Shown here piece by piece: positions 10,243 through 17,986 of a DNA stretch of 34,128 bases (position 1 is its first letter; each line of letters begins with the position of its first letter). Below the pieces are notes generated by a model, which saw only the letters and a program-made list of their open reading frames with translations, made no database searches and was not told the origin of the DNA. The DNA comes from an uncultured Alphaproteobacteria bacterium. GTDB lineage: Bacteria > Pseudomonadota > Alphaproteobacteria > HIMB59 > GCA-002718135. The position numbers and the translations under genes are program-made. The DNA is taken from positions 1 through 34,128 of the forward strand of contig CACJPV010000011.1 of assembly GCA_902595425.1 (NCBI GenBank), read 5' to 3'.

Positions 10243-10272
10243 AAAAAAAGGGGAGCCACGTCCCCTTTTTTT
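10243..10272 (-). terminator. Rho-independent terminator after recA
   Basis: A perfect 12-bp stem (10243-10254 paired with 10261-10272) encloses a 6-base loop. The core is GGGGA/TCCCC and the outer seven pairs are A-T. Read on the minus strand it begins 20 bases after the recA stop and ends in a T run, a textbook intrinsic terminator. The A/T arms are symmetric, so it could also work in the other direction. It separates recA from alaS, whose own promoter follows within a few bases. Confidence 0.88.
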
Positions 10273-10291
10273 AATTAAATTAAATTTAGGT

Positions 10292-11386
10292 TTATTCTTT
10301 GGTCTTTGCCTCTTTAGTCTCTTTAGACTCAATTTCACCTTCCATCATAGCCTTTTCAACTATTCCAGCATTTTCAAGAATTTTGTTTTCAATTTCTTTT
10401 GCTATATCAGGATTGTCTCTTAAGAAAATTTTAACATTTTCTCTACCTTGACCAATTTTTTGATCTTTATAAGAAAACCAAGAACCTGCTTTATCAATAA
10501 TCTCAGCTTTGACACCAAGATCAACAAGCTCACCAAGTTTAGAAATGCCTTCTCCATACATAATGTCAAACTCAACAACCTTGAAAGGTGGGGCAACTTT
10601 GTTTTTTACAATTTTAACTCTCGTCTGGTTACCAATAATTTCATCTTTATCTTTAATAGCGCCAATTCGTCTTATATCCATTCTAACAGAAGAGTAAAAT
10701 TTTAGAGCATTTCCTCCAGTTGTTGTTTCAGGACTGCCAAACATAACACCTATTTTCATTCTTAATTGATTAATAAATACAACTAATGTATTGGACTGAG
10801 CTATAGAGCTTGTAAGTTTTCTAAGAGCTTGACTCATTAACCTAGCTTGTAATCCAGGTAAAGAATCACCCATATCACCTTCTAATTCCGCTCTTGGAAC
10901 TAGTGCAGCCACAGAGTCAATAATTAGAACATCTATACCTCCTGATTTTATTAGTGAATCAGCTATTTCTAAACCCTGCTCTCCTGTATCTGGCTGAGAA
11001 ATTAATAATTCTTCTAGATTAACTCCTAATTTTTTTGCATACGCTGGGTCAAGTGCATGCTCAGCATCTATAAATGCACAGTTGCCACCTTGTTTTTGTG
11101 ACTCAGCAACGATGTGTGTTGCAAGTGTAGTTTTACCTGAACTTTCAGGTCCATAAATTTCTATTATTCTGCCTTTTGGAACACCTCCTATGCCTAAAGC
11201 TATATCTAATCCAAGTGAACCTGTTGAGATTGCCTCAATATCAACATTGGATTTTGATCCAAGTTTCATAATTGAACCTTTTCCATAGTTTTTTTCAATT
11301 AAACTTACGGCAGCCTCTAAAGATTTGGTTCTATTTTCTTTATCCATTGAATGATTCTCTATTACTTTTAATTTAGTTTGAGACAT
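10292..11386 (-). CDS. recA: Recombinase RecA
   Basis: DNA strand-exchange ATPase of homologous recombination and co-protease of the SOS response. Landmarks are the Walker [10 protein letters not shown] (79-87), the Walker B region [22 protein letters not shown] with loop L1, loop L2 within [28 protein letters not shown], and the acidic C-terminal tail. The start at 11386 (protein MSQTKLK..., 364 residues) is chosen over an in-frame ATG at 11398. A GGAG lies 6 bases upstream of 11386, while the earlier ATG overlaps that same ribosome-binding site. A LexA-type box lies about 85 bases upstream of the chosen start and a strong terminator follows the gene. Confidence 0.98.
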   Translation of the reverse strand: MSQTKLKVIENHSMDKENRTKSLEAAVSLIEKNYGKGSIMKLGSKSNVDIEAISTGSLGLDIALGIGGVPKGRIIEIYGPESSGKTTLATHIVAESQKQGGNCAFIDAEHALDPAYAKKLGVNLEELLISQPDTGEQGLEIADSLIKSGGIDVLIIDSVAALVPRAELEGDMGDSLPGLQARLMSQALRKLTSSIAQSNTLVVFINQLRMKIGVMFGSPETTTGGNALKFYSSVRMDIRRIGAIKDKDEIIGNQTRVKIVKNKVAPPFKVVEFDIMYGEGISKLGELVDLGVKAEIIDKAGSWFSYKDQKIGQGRENVKIFLRDNPDIAKEIENKILENAGIVEKAMMEGEIESKETKEAKTKE

Positions 11387-11469
11387 TTTTTTCTCCATCT
11401 TTTGGTAGTTTTTTATTGTGATTCTTGCAAATCATGATTTTTTGTACATGTTTTGTTCTTATTTTAAAA

Positions 11470-11484
11470 GTTCTATTTTTGTTC
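11470..11484 (-). promoter_or_regulatory. Alphaproteobacterial LexA/SOS box upstream of recA
   Basis: The plus strand reads GTTC-TATTTTT-GTTC, an exact match to GTTC-N7-GTTC (GAAC-N7-GAAC read towards recA). This is the direct-repeat LexA operator described for alphaproteobacteria and is unlike the palindromic E. coli box. A third GTTC lies 11 bases further towards recA (11455-11458). The box sits in the roughly 200-base recA/dksA gap, 72 bases before the first possible recA ATG. That position suits LexA control of recA. No lexA gene is in the window. Confidence 0.75.
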
Positions 11485-11589
11485 TTTTAATAAAAATATA
11501 TTAACTTACTGATATATAATAATTATTTTTTAATAATATAAATGTTGAATTTAAAAAATCTTTTGATAAATCCATTCAAGTTTTAAATT

Positions 11590-11997
11590 ATGGCTAAAAT
11601 ATCAAAAACTTACAAACCTACTCAAAAAGAAAAATTCATGAATGCTAAAATGAAAGAGTATTTTAGACAAAAATTAGAAAATTGGAAAAATGAGCTCGTA
11701 AAGGAATCCAATCAAACCATAAATAATTTACAAACTGATAATGAGGCAAAGCCTGATATGACTGATAGAGCTTCAGAAGAGATAGATAGAACTTTCGAAC
11801 TTAGAACTAGGGATAGAGAAAGAAAATTGATTAATAAAATAGATGCTGCTTTGAGAAGAATTCAAGAAGGAACCTACGGTTACTGTGAAGAAACTGGTGA
11901 GCCAATTGGGATTAAAAGACTTGAGGCACGTCCAGTTGCAACATTAAGTCTTGAAGCTCAAGAGATGCACGAAAAAGCTGAAAAAAGATTAAATTAA
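11590..11997 (+). CDS. dksA: DksA-type transcription factor with single-cysteine zinc-finger region
   Basis: RNA polymerase secondary-channel protein that works with ppGpp in the stringent response. It is 135 residues. A long coiled coil spans about 18-90, and its tip carries D-x-x-D-x-A (Asp56, Asp59, Ala61), the motif needed for activity in characterised DksA proteins. The C-terminal globular part has GTYGYCEETGEPIGIKRLEARP. Only Cys99 remains of the four zinc cysteines of E. coli DksA, with Thr and other residues in the remaining positions. This single-Cys pattern is known from other alphaproteobacteria. It is divergent from recA across the largest gap in the window; no convincing promoter was identified. 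Confidence 0.92.
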   Translation: MAKISKTYKPTQKEKFMNAKMKEYFRQKLENWKNELVKESNQTINNLQTDNEAKPDMTDRASEEIDRTFELRTRDRERKLINKIDAALRRIQEGTYGYCEETGEPIGIKRLEARPVATLSLEAQEMHEKAEKRLN

Positions 11998-12027
11998 TTA
12001 AAAATAATATAAAAGGGTAAAAAGTTG

Positions 12028-12222
12028 ATGAAAAATTTCTCTAGTCTTTTTACGCCTGGAATATACGTTATTAATCCTAAAAAGAAACAAGAATGGGGAA
12101 TTGGTCAAATTCAATCTTCAATAAATAATTTAATTACTGTAAACTTTGAAAATGTTGGAAAAAAAACAATTAATCTTAGTAAAATTAATTTAGAAATAAT
12201 TAATATTAATGCAAATAACTGA
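12028..12222 (+). CDS. DUF3553 family protein
   Basis: Small 64-residue protein of unknown function. The core WGIGQIQSSINNLITVNF followed by ENVGKKTINL matches the pattern I recall for the alphaproteobacterial DUF3553 family: a W-G-x-G-Q-x-Q-S turn, a T-V-N-F strand, then a G-K and I-N element. It is probably a small beta-barrel. ATG 12028 is preferred over the TTG three bases earlier; an AAAGGG lies about 10 bases upstream of the ATG. The end overlaps moaA by 14 bases, so the two are probably translated together. No function can be assigned from sequence. Confidence 0.78.
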   Translation: MKNFSSLFTPGIYVINPKKKQEWGIGQIQSSINNLITVNFENVGKKTINLSKINLEIININANN

Positions 12223-13201
12223 TCAATTTCTTAGAAAAATAAACTACTTGAGAGTATCTGTTACTGATAGATGTGACTTAAGATGTGTTTATTGCATGAA
12301 AGAAAAAATGAATTTCCTACCAAAAAGTAAAGTATTAACTTTAGAAGAAATTGAAAGATTATGTGATAACTTTATTGATTTGGGGATAGAAAAAATTAGA
12401 CTTACAGGTGGTGAACCTTTAGTCAGAAAAGATATTATTCATCTTATTAAAAATTTAAACAAAAAAAAATCTATATCTAATTTAAAAGAAATTACATTAA
12501 CAACAAATGGAAGTTTATTAAAAAAATTTGCAAAAGAATTAAAGAATAATGGAATTGATAGAATTAACGTTTCTTTAGATACCATTATTAAAGATAAATA
12601 TAAAGAAATTACTAGATTTGGAAATTTAGACAATGTACTTGATGGAATAGAAGAGGCAAAAAAAAATGACATTAAAGTTAAAATAAATACTGTTGTATTT
12701 AAAAACTTTAACGAAAATCAAATTTCAGATCTTGTTGATTGGGCAAATAAGAAATTAATAGATATCACGTTTATAGAGGTAATGCCTATGAACGATACTG
12801 ATATGCCAAGACATATGCAATTTGTAAGTCTTGAAAATGTTTACAAAGAATTAAATACAACATTTAAATTTAAAAAATCTAATTTTAATACTGGAGGACC
12901 ATCTAATTATTATGTGAGCAAAAAATTAGATATTAAAGTTGGATTTATTACTCCTTTATCAAATAATTTTTGTGCTAGCTGCAATAGAGTTAGAGTATCC
13001 AGTACTGGAAAATTATATATGTGTTTGGGGCAAAATGATTTTATTGATTTTAGAGAAATTTTGAGAAGTGATAGAAGTGATGATTACATTAAAGAAAAAA
13101 TTAAGTTTGCTCTTAGTATTAAACCTCAAAAACATGATTTCATTATTAATTCTGAAGTAAAACCCTATATTAATAGATACATGAACGAAACAGGGGGATA
13201 A
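12209..13201 (+). CDS. moaA: GTP 3',8-cyclase MoaA (molybdenum cofactor biosynthesis)
   Basis: Radical-SAM enzyme that starts molybdenum cofactor synthesis by rearranging GTP to 3',8-cyclo-GTP, which MoaC then uses. It is 330 residues. The N-terminal cluster motif C-x3-C-x2-C is at Cys22, Cys26 and Cys29. The SAM-binding LTGGEPL follows. The second, C-terminal cluster is visible as FCASCNRVRVSSTGKLYMC. The protein ends in Gly-Gly, the C-terminal tail needed for activity in characterised MoaA. It overlaps the DUF3553 gene by 14 bases and shares one base (TAATG) with nadK. No other dedicated moa/moe gene is nearby. Confidence 0.96.
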   Translation: MQITDQFLRKINYLRVSVTDRCDLRCVYCMKEKMNFLPKSKVLTLEEIERLCDNFIDLGIEKIRLTGGEPLVRKDIIHLIKNLNKKKSISNLKEITLTTNGSLLKKFAKELKNNGIDRINVSLDTIIKDKYKEITRFGNLDNVLDGIEEAKKNDIKVKINTVVFKNFNENQISDLVDWANKKLIDITFIEVMPMNDTDMPRHMQFVSLENVYKELNTTFKFKKSNFNTGGPSNYYVSKKLDIKVGFITPLSNNFCASCNRVRVSSTGKLYMCLGQNDFIDFREILRSDRSDDYIKEKIKFALSIKPQKHDFIINSEVKPYINRYMNETGG

Positions 13202-13959
13202 TGAAATTTCACTTTACTGCATCTAATTCTAAAGAAGCTAGAAAGGCCAAAAAAGATTTTGAAAGCTCCTATTCGCAAAGTGGGCCAGAGTCAGCTGATG
13301 TGATTGTTCCAATTGGAGGAGATGGTATATTATTAAAATCTCTTCATGACTTCAATAAACTTAACAAACCCTTTTTTGGAATAAATTATGGTTCTGTTGG
13401 TTTTTTGATGAACTCTGCAAATAAAAATAATTTGGAGGACACAATTAATAACTCTAAATCAACAGAATTAAGGCCACTTAAAATGATAGCAAAAGACGAT
13501 AATAGCAATTCATACGAGTCTATTGCATATAATGAGGTTTCATTAATGAGACAAAGTCATCAAGCTTCTAAATTTGAAATAAAAATTAATGAAATCAAAA
13601 GAATGAATGAGTTAATATGTGACGGAGTATTAGTTTCTACATCCGCAGGAAGTACTGCTTATAATTTATCAGCGCATGGAAGCATACTGCCTCTGGATTC
13701 AAAATTGTTAGCTTTAACACCTATTAGTGCTTTTAGACCTAGAAGATGGAGAGGGGCTCTTCTATCTGAGAGCAATATAATTAAAATAAATGTATTAAAT
13801 TTTAAAGAAAGACAAGTAAGTGTTACTGCTGATAATATAGAGTTTAGAAATATAAAAGAAGTTACTATTCAGTCCTCAAATGATAAAAAATGTAAAATTT
13901 TATTTGACAAAAATCATTCTATTGAAGATAAAATTTTAAATGAACAATTTGAATACTAA
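13201..13959 (+). CDS. nadK: NAD kinase
   Basis: Phosphorylates NAD+ to NADP+. The 252-residue length is typical of alphaproteobacterial NadK. The nucleotide-binding GGDG is at 39-42 (PIGGDGILLKS) and the substrate-binding NE motif appears in AYNEVSLMRQ. The C-terminal beta-sandwich has STSAGSTAYNLSAHGSILPL. The start codon shares its A with the moaA stop (TAATG), which indicates translational coupling. It converges on the VOC gene with a 3-base gap. NADP supply links it loosely to icd in this window, but that is not evidence of co-regulation. Confidence 0.95.
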   Translation: MKFHFTASNSKEARKAKKDFESSYSQSGPESADVIVPIGGDGILLKSLHDFNKLNKPFFGINYGSVGFLMNSANKNNLEDTINNSKSTELRPLKMIAKDDNSNSYESIAYNEVSLMRQSHQASKFEIKINEIKRMNELICDGVLVSTSAGSTAYNLSAHGSILPLDSKLLALTPISAFRPRRWRGALLSESNIIKINVLNFKERQVSVTADNIEFRNIKEVTIQSSNDKKCKILFDKNHSIEDKILNEQFEY

Positions 13960-13962
13960 AGT

Positions 13963-14343
13963 TTAAGATCTATCAGGACAGTAAATACAGATCTTATTTC
14001 CATCTAAATCTCTAAAATATGCATAAAAATGTGCTTCATGCCTTGGACCTGGCGCACCCTCATCTTTTGCTCCTAATTTTAGAGCTAGATTGTAAGTATT
14101 GATAACACTTTCTTTGGATACAGCTGTAAAAGTGATCATAGTACCATTACCAAAAGTAGCTTCTTTTTCATTATGTGGTTTCATTAAATAAAACTCAATG
14201 ATTTTTTGAGTATCCTTTTTTGCATAACCAATGTAACGATCATCTTCTTCAGCTAAAACTATTCCAATGGAGGAAAGAAGCTGATCATAAAAAATCTTAC
14301 TTTTTTCAATATTATTTGTTCCTAAGGTTATAAAACTAAACAT
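13963..14343 (-). CDS. VOC (glyoxalase/bleomycin-resistance superfamily) protein
   Basis: A 126-residue single-module vicinal-oxygen-chelate protein. It begins FSFITLGTNNIEKSKIFYDQLL, the usual opening strand and helix. It ends AHFYAYFRDLDGNKICIYC, the usual DPDGN-like turn followed by the E/C-containing strand, although the last metal-ligand position reads Cys-Ile-Tyr-Cys rather than the common Glu. Relatives include lyases, dioxygenases and binding proteins, so the substrate cannot be assigned. The gene starts 13 bases after the 3' end of tRNA-Leu on the same strand, so its mRNA may be released by tRNA processing. Confidence 0.85.
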   Translation of the reverse strand: MFSFITLGTNNIEKSKIFYDQLLSSIGIVLAEEDDRYIGYAKKDTQKIIEFYLMKPHNEKEATFGNGTMITFTAVSKESVINTYNLALKLGAKDEGAPGPRHEAHFYAYFRDLDGNKICIYCPDRS

Positions 14344-14356
14344 TATATTTTAATAT

Positions 14357-14441
14357 TGGTAGCCTCGGCCGGACTTGAACCGGCACTCCCAAAAGGGCAA
14401 GGATTTTAAGTCCTTTGTGTCTACCATTCCACCACGAGGCC
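14357..14441 (-). tRNA. tRNA-Leu (anticodon UAA)
   Basis: The minus strand folds as a class II tRNA. The acceptor stem GGCCTCG pairs with CGAGGCT through a G-U first pair, followed by an A discriminator and an encoded CCA (14359-14357). A D arm GTGGAATGGTAGACAC follows. The anticodon stem-loop AAGGA-CTTAAAA-TCCTT has TAA at 14408-14406. A long variable arm GCCCTTTTGGGAGT and the T arm GCCGG-TTCAAGT-CCGGC complete it. UAA decodes UUA, likely the dominant leucine codon in a genome this AT-rich. It is tightly placed between the cinA-like gene (18 bases) and the VOC gene (13 bases). Confidence 0.97.
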
Positions 14442-14459
14442 AATCTAAAAATTCTAATA

Positions 14460-15206
14460 TCAGACAATGGAGTAATTTCCACCATTTAATTTTATCATCT
14501 CACTTATTTCTTTTTCTACATCATCGAGCGAGTCCATTGTCCATGAAGATATAGAAATATTAACACCACCTGTTTTAGATAAAAAATTAAAATAAGGATA
14601 ACTTCCAATTGAACATTCTTTATATTTATCTTGAATTTCATTTAAAAAAGGAGCTAATTTACTTTCATATAAATTAGTATTTATAGTTATAATTTTTTTT
14701 GGCTTACCTTTTTTCAAATTTTTTAGAACATTACTAAACATAACTTCCATTATTTTAGGAACACCAGGGAAAACATAAACATTATTTACAATAAATCCTG
14801 GCGCAGCTGTAATTGGGTTATAAATTAATTGAGCATCAGAAGGCATTTTAGCCATTCTTTGTCTACTTAGGTTAAATTCACCCTCAGGATAGTATTTTTC
14901 CAAAATATTAAATGCCTCTTTATTAATTTCATACTTTTTATTAAATGCCTCAGCTATACTTTCAGAAGTAATATCATCATGAGTAGGACCTATACCTCCA
15001 GTAGTAAAAACATAACTATATTTATCACTAAATAATTTTACAGAGTTAACGATATGGTCTTTTTGGTCTTGAACTATTTTTATTTCCTCAAGTTTAATAC
15101 CTGATGATGTCAAATTTTTTGCAATATAATTTGAATTTGTGTCTTGGGTTCTTCCAGATAATACTTCATCTCCAATAATCAAAATTCCAGCTGTCAAAAG
15201 AGTCAT
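14460..15206 (-). CDS. CinA-type molybdopterin-binding domain protein
   Basis: Single MoCF-biosynthesis (MoaB/MogA-like) domain protein of the CinA N-terminal type, 248 residues. It opens AGILIIGDEVLSGRTQDTNS and contains TTGGIGPTHDDITSESIAEAF, the family's signature loop. The C-terminal nicotinamide-nucleotide amidase domain of full-length CinA is absent; many alphaproteobacteria carry this stand-alone form. Characterised CinA-family N-domains act on ADP-ribose or related nucleotides (the COG1058 pyrophosphatase activity), so a role in NAD recycling is as likely as one in molybdenum cofactor metabolism. The tRNA-Leu gene follows after 18 bases on the same strand. Confidence 0.88.
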   Translation of the reverse strand: MTLLTAGILIIGDEVLSGRTQDTNSNYIAKNLTSSGIKLEEIKIVQDQKDHIVNSVKLFSDKYSYVFTTGGIGPTHDDITSESIAEAFNKKYEINKEAFNILEKYYPEGEFNLSRQRMAKMPSDAQLIYNPITAAPGFIVNNVYVFPGVPKIMEVMFSNVLKNLKKGKPKKIITINTNLYESKLAPFLNEIQDKYKECSIGSYPYFNFLSKTGGVNISISSWTMDSLDDVEKEISEMIKLNGGNYSIV

Positions 15207-15270
15207 AATGCAAATTTTTTTATAATTATTCTATTATTTATCAAATAAAAAGATTAAATAGAATTAATAA

Positions 15271-16065
15271 ATGCATTCAAATAATATTCCAATTTATAAG
15301 AAAAATGAATTCCAAAAAATGCACCAGGCAGGAAGATTGACAGCCTCTATATTAGATCAACTTTATGAATTAATTAAGCCAGGAATATCAACTTTAGAAA
15401 TTAATGATTTTTGTCACGAATTAATAATTAAAAATAATGCCATCCCTGCTCCACTAAATTACAAAGGTTTTCCAAAGTCTGTATGTACTTCCGTTAATCA
15501 TGTTGTATGTCATGGTATTCCAAGTGAAAAAAAACTACTAAATAATGGCGATATAATAAATGTTGATGTTACAGTTATCTTAGATGGTTGGTATGGAGAT
15601 AGCTCAAGAATGTTTGTTGCGGGTAAAACAAATAAAAAAAATCATGATTTACTTAAGACAACTTATGAATGTCTTCATATTGGAATAAAAGAAGCTAAAC
15701 CTGGAAAAACATTGGGAGATATAGGATTCAAAATTCAAGAATATGCAGAGTCAAAAAATTATTCTGTTGTTAAAGATTTTTGTGGGCATGGAATCGGAAA
15801 GGAATTTCATACTCCTCCAAGCGTTCTTCATTATGGAAAAAAAGGTGAAGGCACTGAACTTAAACCTGGAATGTTTTTTACAATAGAGCCAATGATTAAC
15901 TTAGGAGACTGGAGAATAAAAATACTTAATGATGGATGGACCGCTGTAACAAAAGACAAATCTTTTTCAGCTCAATTCGAACACACTATTGGAATTACTG
16001 AGAATGGTAATGAAATTTTTACATTATCAGAAAATAATACAGATTTTCCAATAAATGATTTATAA
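15271..16065 (+). CDS. map: Type I methionine aminopeptidase
   Basis: Removes the initiator methionine from nascent proteins. It is 264 residues, the normal length of bacterial type I enzymes without an N-terminal extension. All five metal ligands are visible in order: Asp in NVDVTVILDGWYGDSSRMF (two Asp), His in FCGHGIGKEFHTPP, Glu in FTIEPMI and Glu in QFEHTIGI. The substrate-binding His is in VVCHGIPS. It is followed after 8 bases by purB on the same strand. It is divergent from the cinA-like gene across 64 bases of plain AT-rich sequence. Confidence 0.97.
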   Translation: MHSNNIPIYKKNEFQKMHQAGRLTASILDQLYELIKPGISTLEINDFCHELIIKNNAIPAPLNYKGFPKSVCTSVNHVVCHGIPSEKKLLNNGDIINVDVTVILDGWYGDSSRMFVAGKTNKKNHDLLKTTYECLHIGIKEAKPGKTLGDIGFKIQEYAESKNYSVVKDFCGHGIGKEFHTPPSVLHYGKKGEGTELKPGMFFTIEPMINLGDWRIKILNDGWTAVTKDKSFSAQFEHTIGITENGNEIFTLSENNTDFPINDL

Positions 16066-16073
16066 AAAAAAAT

Positions 16074-17366
16074 ATGATACCAAGATATAATAGACCTAAA
16101 ATTGAAAAAATTTGGACACTTGAAAATAAATTTAAAATTTGGACAGATATTGAAATTTTAATTGCTGAAAAATTAGCTGATATAGGCGTAATACCCAAAT
16201 ATGCTTCAAAAGAAATAAGAAAAAAAGCTAAATTTAATGTTGATGAAATTAATAAATTAGAAAAACAAACAAAGCACGATGTTAATGCCTATATTGACAA
16301 TGTAAGTAAATATATTGGCAAGTATTCAAAATTTTTTCATCATGGAGTAACTTCAAGCGATATCATTGATACAGGATTTTCAATACAACTCAAGGAAACA
16401 GGTGAAATTATTCAAAAAGAGCTTAAACTTGTTTTAAAAAATTTAAAATCTCAATCTCTAAAACATAAAAATACTTTAATGATAGGAAGAAGCCATGGAG
16501 TTCATGCAGAGCCAATTAGTTTCGGTTTAAAATTAGGGTCTTTTTATAATGAGTTTAAAAGAAATCTTAAAAGACTTGAATCAGCAATTGAAGAGATAAG
16601 TATTTGCTCTATTTCAGGCCCCGTTGGTACCTATAACAGCATAGACCCAAGAGTTGAAAAATATGTTGCTAAAAAACTAAAACTAAGATGTGAAGATGTA
16701 TCAACACAAATTATACCTAGAGATAGACATGCGTTTTTTTTCTCAGTTCTTGGAATCATTGGAAGTTCAATAGAACGTTTTGCAGTAGAAATTAGACATT
16801 TACAAAGAACAGAAATACTGGAAGTGGAAGAAAGATTTAATCCTAAACAAAAAGGATCTTCAGCAATGCCTCATAAAAGAAATCCTGTTCTAAGTGAAAA
16901 TTTAACTGGATTATCGAGATACATAAGAAGCGCAGTTATACCTTCAATGGAGAATATTGTTTTATGGCATGAGAGAGATATAAGTCATTCAAGTGTAGAG
17001 AGGATATTGGCTCCTAATATTACCATTGCACTGGATTTTTCTCTTAATAGACTTAATGAAATTATTAAGACAATGAGAGTTTTTAAAGAAAATATGAAAA
17101 ATAATCTTAAATTACTTGGTGGTCTTCATAATAGTCAAAAATTACTTTTAACTCTAACAAAAAAAGGACTATCTAGACAAATAGCTTATTCACTTGTGCA
17201 AAAAAATGCAATGGATGCCTGGAATAATAAAAAAAGTTTTTTTGAGGTTTTAAAAAGTGATAAAAAAATTCTAAAGTATTTATCAATTAATGATTTAAGA
17301 GAAATTTTAGAAAATAAAGAGAAAAATAATAAAATGGATTGGATTTTTAAAAATAAAATCAAATAG
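16074..17366 (+). CDS. purB: Adenylosuccinate lyase
   Basis: Acts twice in purine synthesis, splitting SAICAR and adenylosuccinate to release fumarate. It is 430 residues, the size of the shorter Bacillus/Thermotoga-like PurB. It starts MIPRYNRPKIEKIW, typical of the family. It carries HHGVTSSDIIDTG, GRSHGVHAEP with the catalytic His, and the fumarase/aspartase superfamily signature GSSAMPHKRNP. It follows map by 8 bases. The C-terminal segment is lysine- and asparagine-rich, as expected from base composition. Confidence 0.96.
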   Translation: MIPRYNRPKIEKIWTLENKFKIWTDIEILIAEKLADIGVIPKYASKEIRKKAKFNVDEINKLEKQTKHDVNAYIDNVSKYIGKYSKFFHHGVTSSDIIDTGFSIQLKETGEIIQKELKLVLKNLKSQSLKHKNTLMIGRSHGVHAEPISFGLKLGSFYNEFKRNLKRLESAIEEISICSISGPVGTYNSIDPRVEKYVAKKLKLRCEDVSTQIIPRDRHAFFFSVLGIIGSSIERFAVEIRHLQRTEILEVEERFNPKQKGSSAMPHKRNPVLSENLTGLSRYIRSAVIPSMENIVLWHERDISHSSVERILAPNITIALDFSLNRLNEIIKTMRVFKENMKNNLKLLGGLHNSQKLLLTLTKKGLSRQIAYSLVQKNAMDAWNNKKSFFEVLKSDKKILKYLSINDLREILENKEKNNKMDWIFKNKIK

Positions 17367-17403
17367 TCTTTATTTTTTTATATTAATAAACTATTTATAG
17401 ATT

Positions 17404-17634
17404 ATGCCTTTGTCAAAAGAAGATTTAGAAAAATATATTAAAGAAAGAATTCCAGACTCAACTGTTATCATTGAAGATTTAAGGGGTGATGGGGATCATT
17501 ACAGTGCAACTGTAATTTCTAAGTCTTTTGAGGGTAAAACGAAAATAGAGCAACATAAAATGGTTTATGATTCATTAAATGGAAAAATGGGTAACGAACT
17601 TCATGCATTAATGCTAAAAACAAAAACGGAGTAA
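17404..17634 (+). CDS. BolA family protein
   Basis: A 76-residue BolA/IbaG-type protein. It begins MPLSKEDLEKYIKERIPDS and contains DGDHYSATVISKSFEGKTKIEQHKMVYDSL, with the conserved D-H-Y strand and the K-x-x-x-x-x-H-Q/H-K-M-V-Y helix. BolA proteins form iron-sulfur-bridged heterodimers with CGFS monothiol glutaredoxins and help in iron-sulfur trafficking or iron sensing. The glutaredoxin gene three bases downstream makes that partnership very likely here. The His in EQHKMVY is the probable cluster ligand. Confidence 0.93.
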   Translation: MPLSKEDLEKYIKERIPDSTVIIEDLRGDGDHYSATVISKSFEGKTKIEQHKMVYDSLNGKMGNELHALMLKTKTE

Positions 17635-17637
17635 GAA

Positions 17638-17985
17638 ATGGAAGATAATAGTATGGTAGATGTTTCAGAAAATATTAAAAATGAAATCAAGTCCAATGAT
17701 GTAGTTTTATTCATGAAAGGAACGCCAGTTTTTCCAATGTGTGGTTTTTCAGCTGCTGTTGTTCAGGTTTTATCTGATTTAGGCATTAAATTCAGTAGCG
17801 TTAATGTTTTAGATAGCGATGAAATGAGAGAAGGAATAAAAAAATTTTCTAATTGGCCAACTATTCCACAATTATACGTAAAAGAAGAATTTATAGGCGG
17901 ATGTGATATTGTTAAAGAAATGCATGAGACAGGGGAACTTATGGAGTTATTTAACAGCAGAGGTATTGACGTAAAACCATCATAA
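17638..17985 (+). CDS. grxD: Monothiol glutaredoxin, CGFS type (Grx4 family)
   Basis: Iron-sulfur cluster carrier. It is 115 residues with the monothiol active site PMCGFS (Cys35-Gly-Phe-Ser38), the glutathione-binding WPTIPQLYV with cis-Pro, and the C-terminal GGCDIVKEMHETGEL. A GGAG formed by the last codons of bolA lies 6 bases before ATG 17638 and supports this start over a later Met. The bolA-grxD pair fits the known BolA-glutaredoxin complex. The possible RarD-like gene begins two bases after the stop. Confidence 0.96.
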   Translation: MEDNSMVDVSENIKNEIKSNDVVLFMKGTPVFPMCGFSAAVVQVLSDLGIKFSSVNVLDSDEMREGIKKFSNWPTIPQLYVKEEFIGGCDIVKEMHETGELMELFNSRGIDVKPS

Positions 17986-17986
17986 T

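Noticed and set aside
11387..11398. Longer RecA start (four extra residues) at ATG 11398
   Set aside because: The GGAG serving the ATG at 11386 overlaps this codon, and the upstream ATG has no ribosome-binding site of its own.
11515..11520. Perfect TATAAT on the plus strand about 70 bases upstream of dksA
   Set aside because: No -35 element at a reasonable spacing, and the surrounding sequence is so AT-rich that several similar hexamers occur on both strands.
14357..14441. tRNA gene as an attachment site for an integrated element
   Set aside because: Both neighbours are ordinary chromosomal genes, no integrase is present, and no repeat of the tRNA 3' end was seen nearby.
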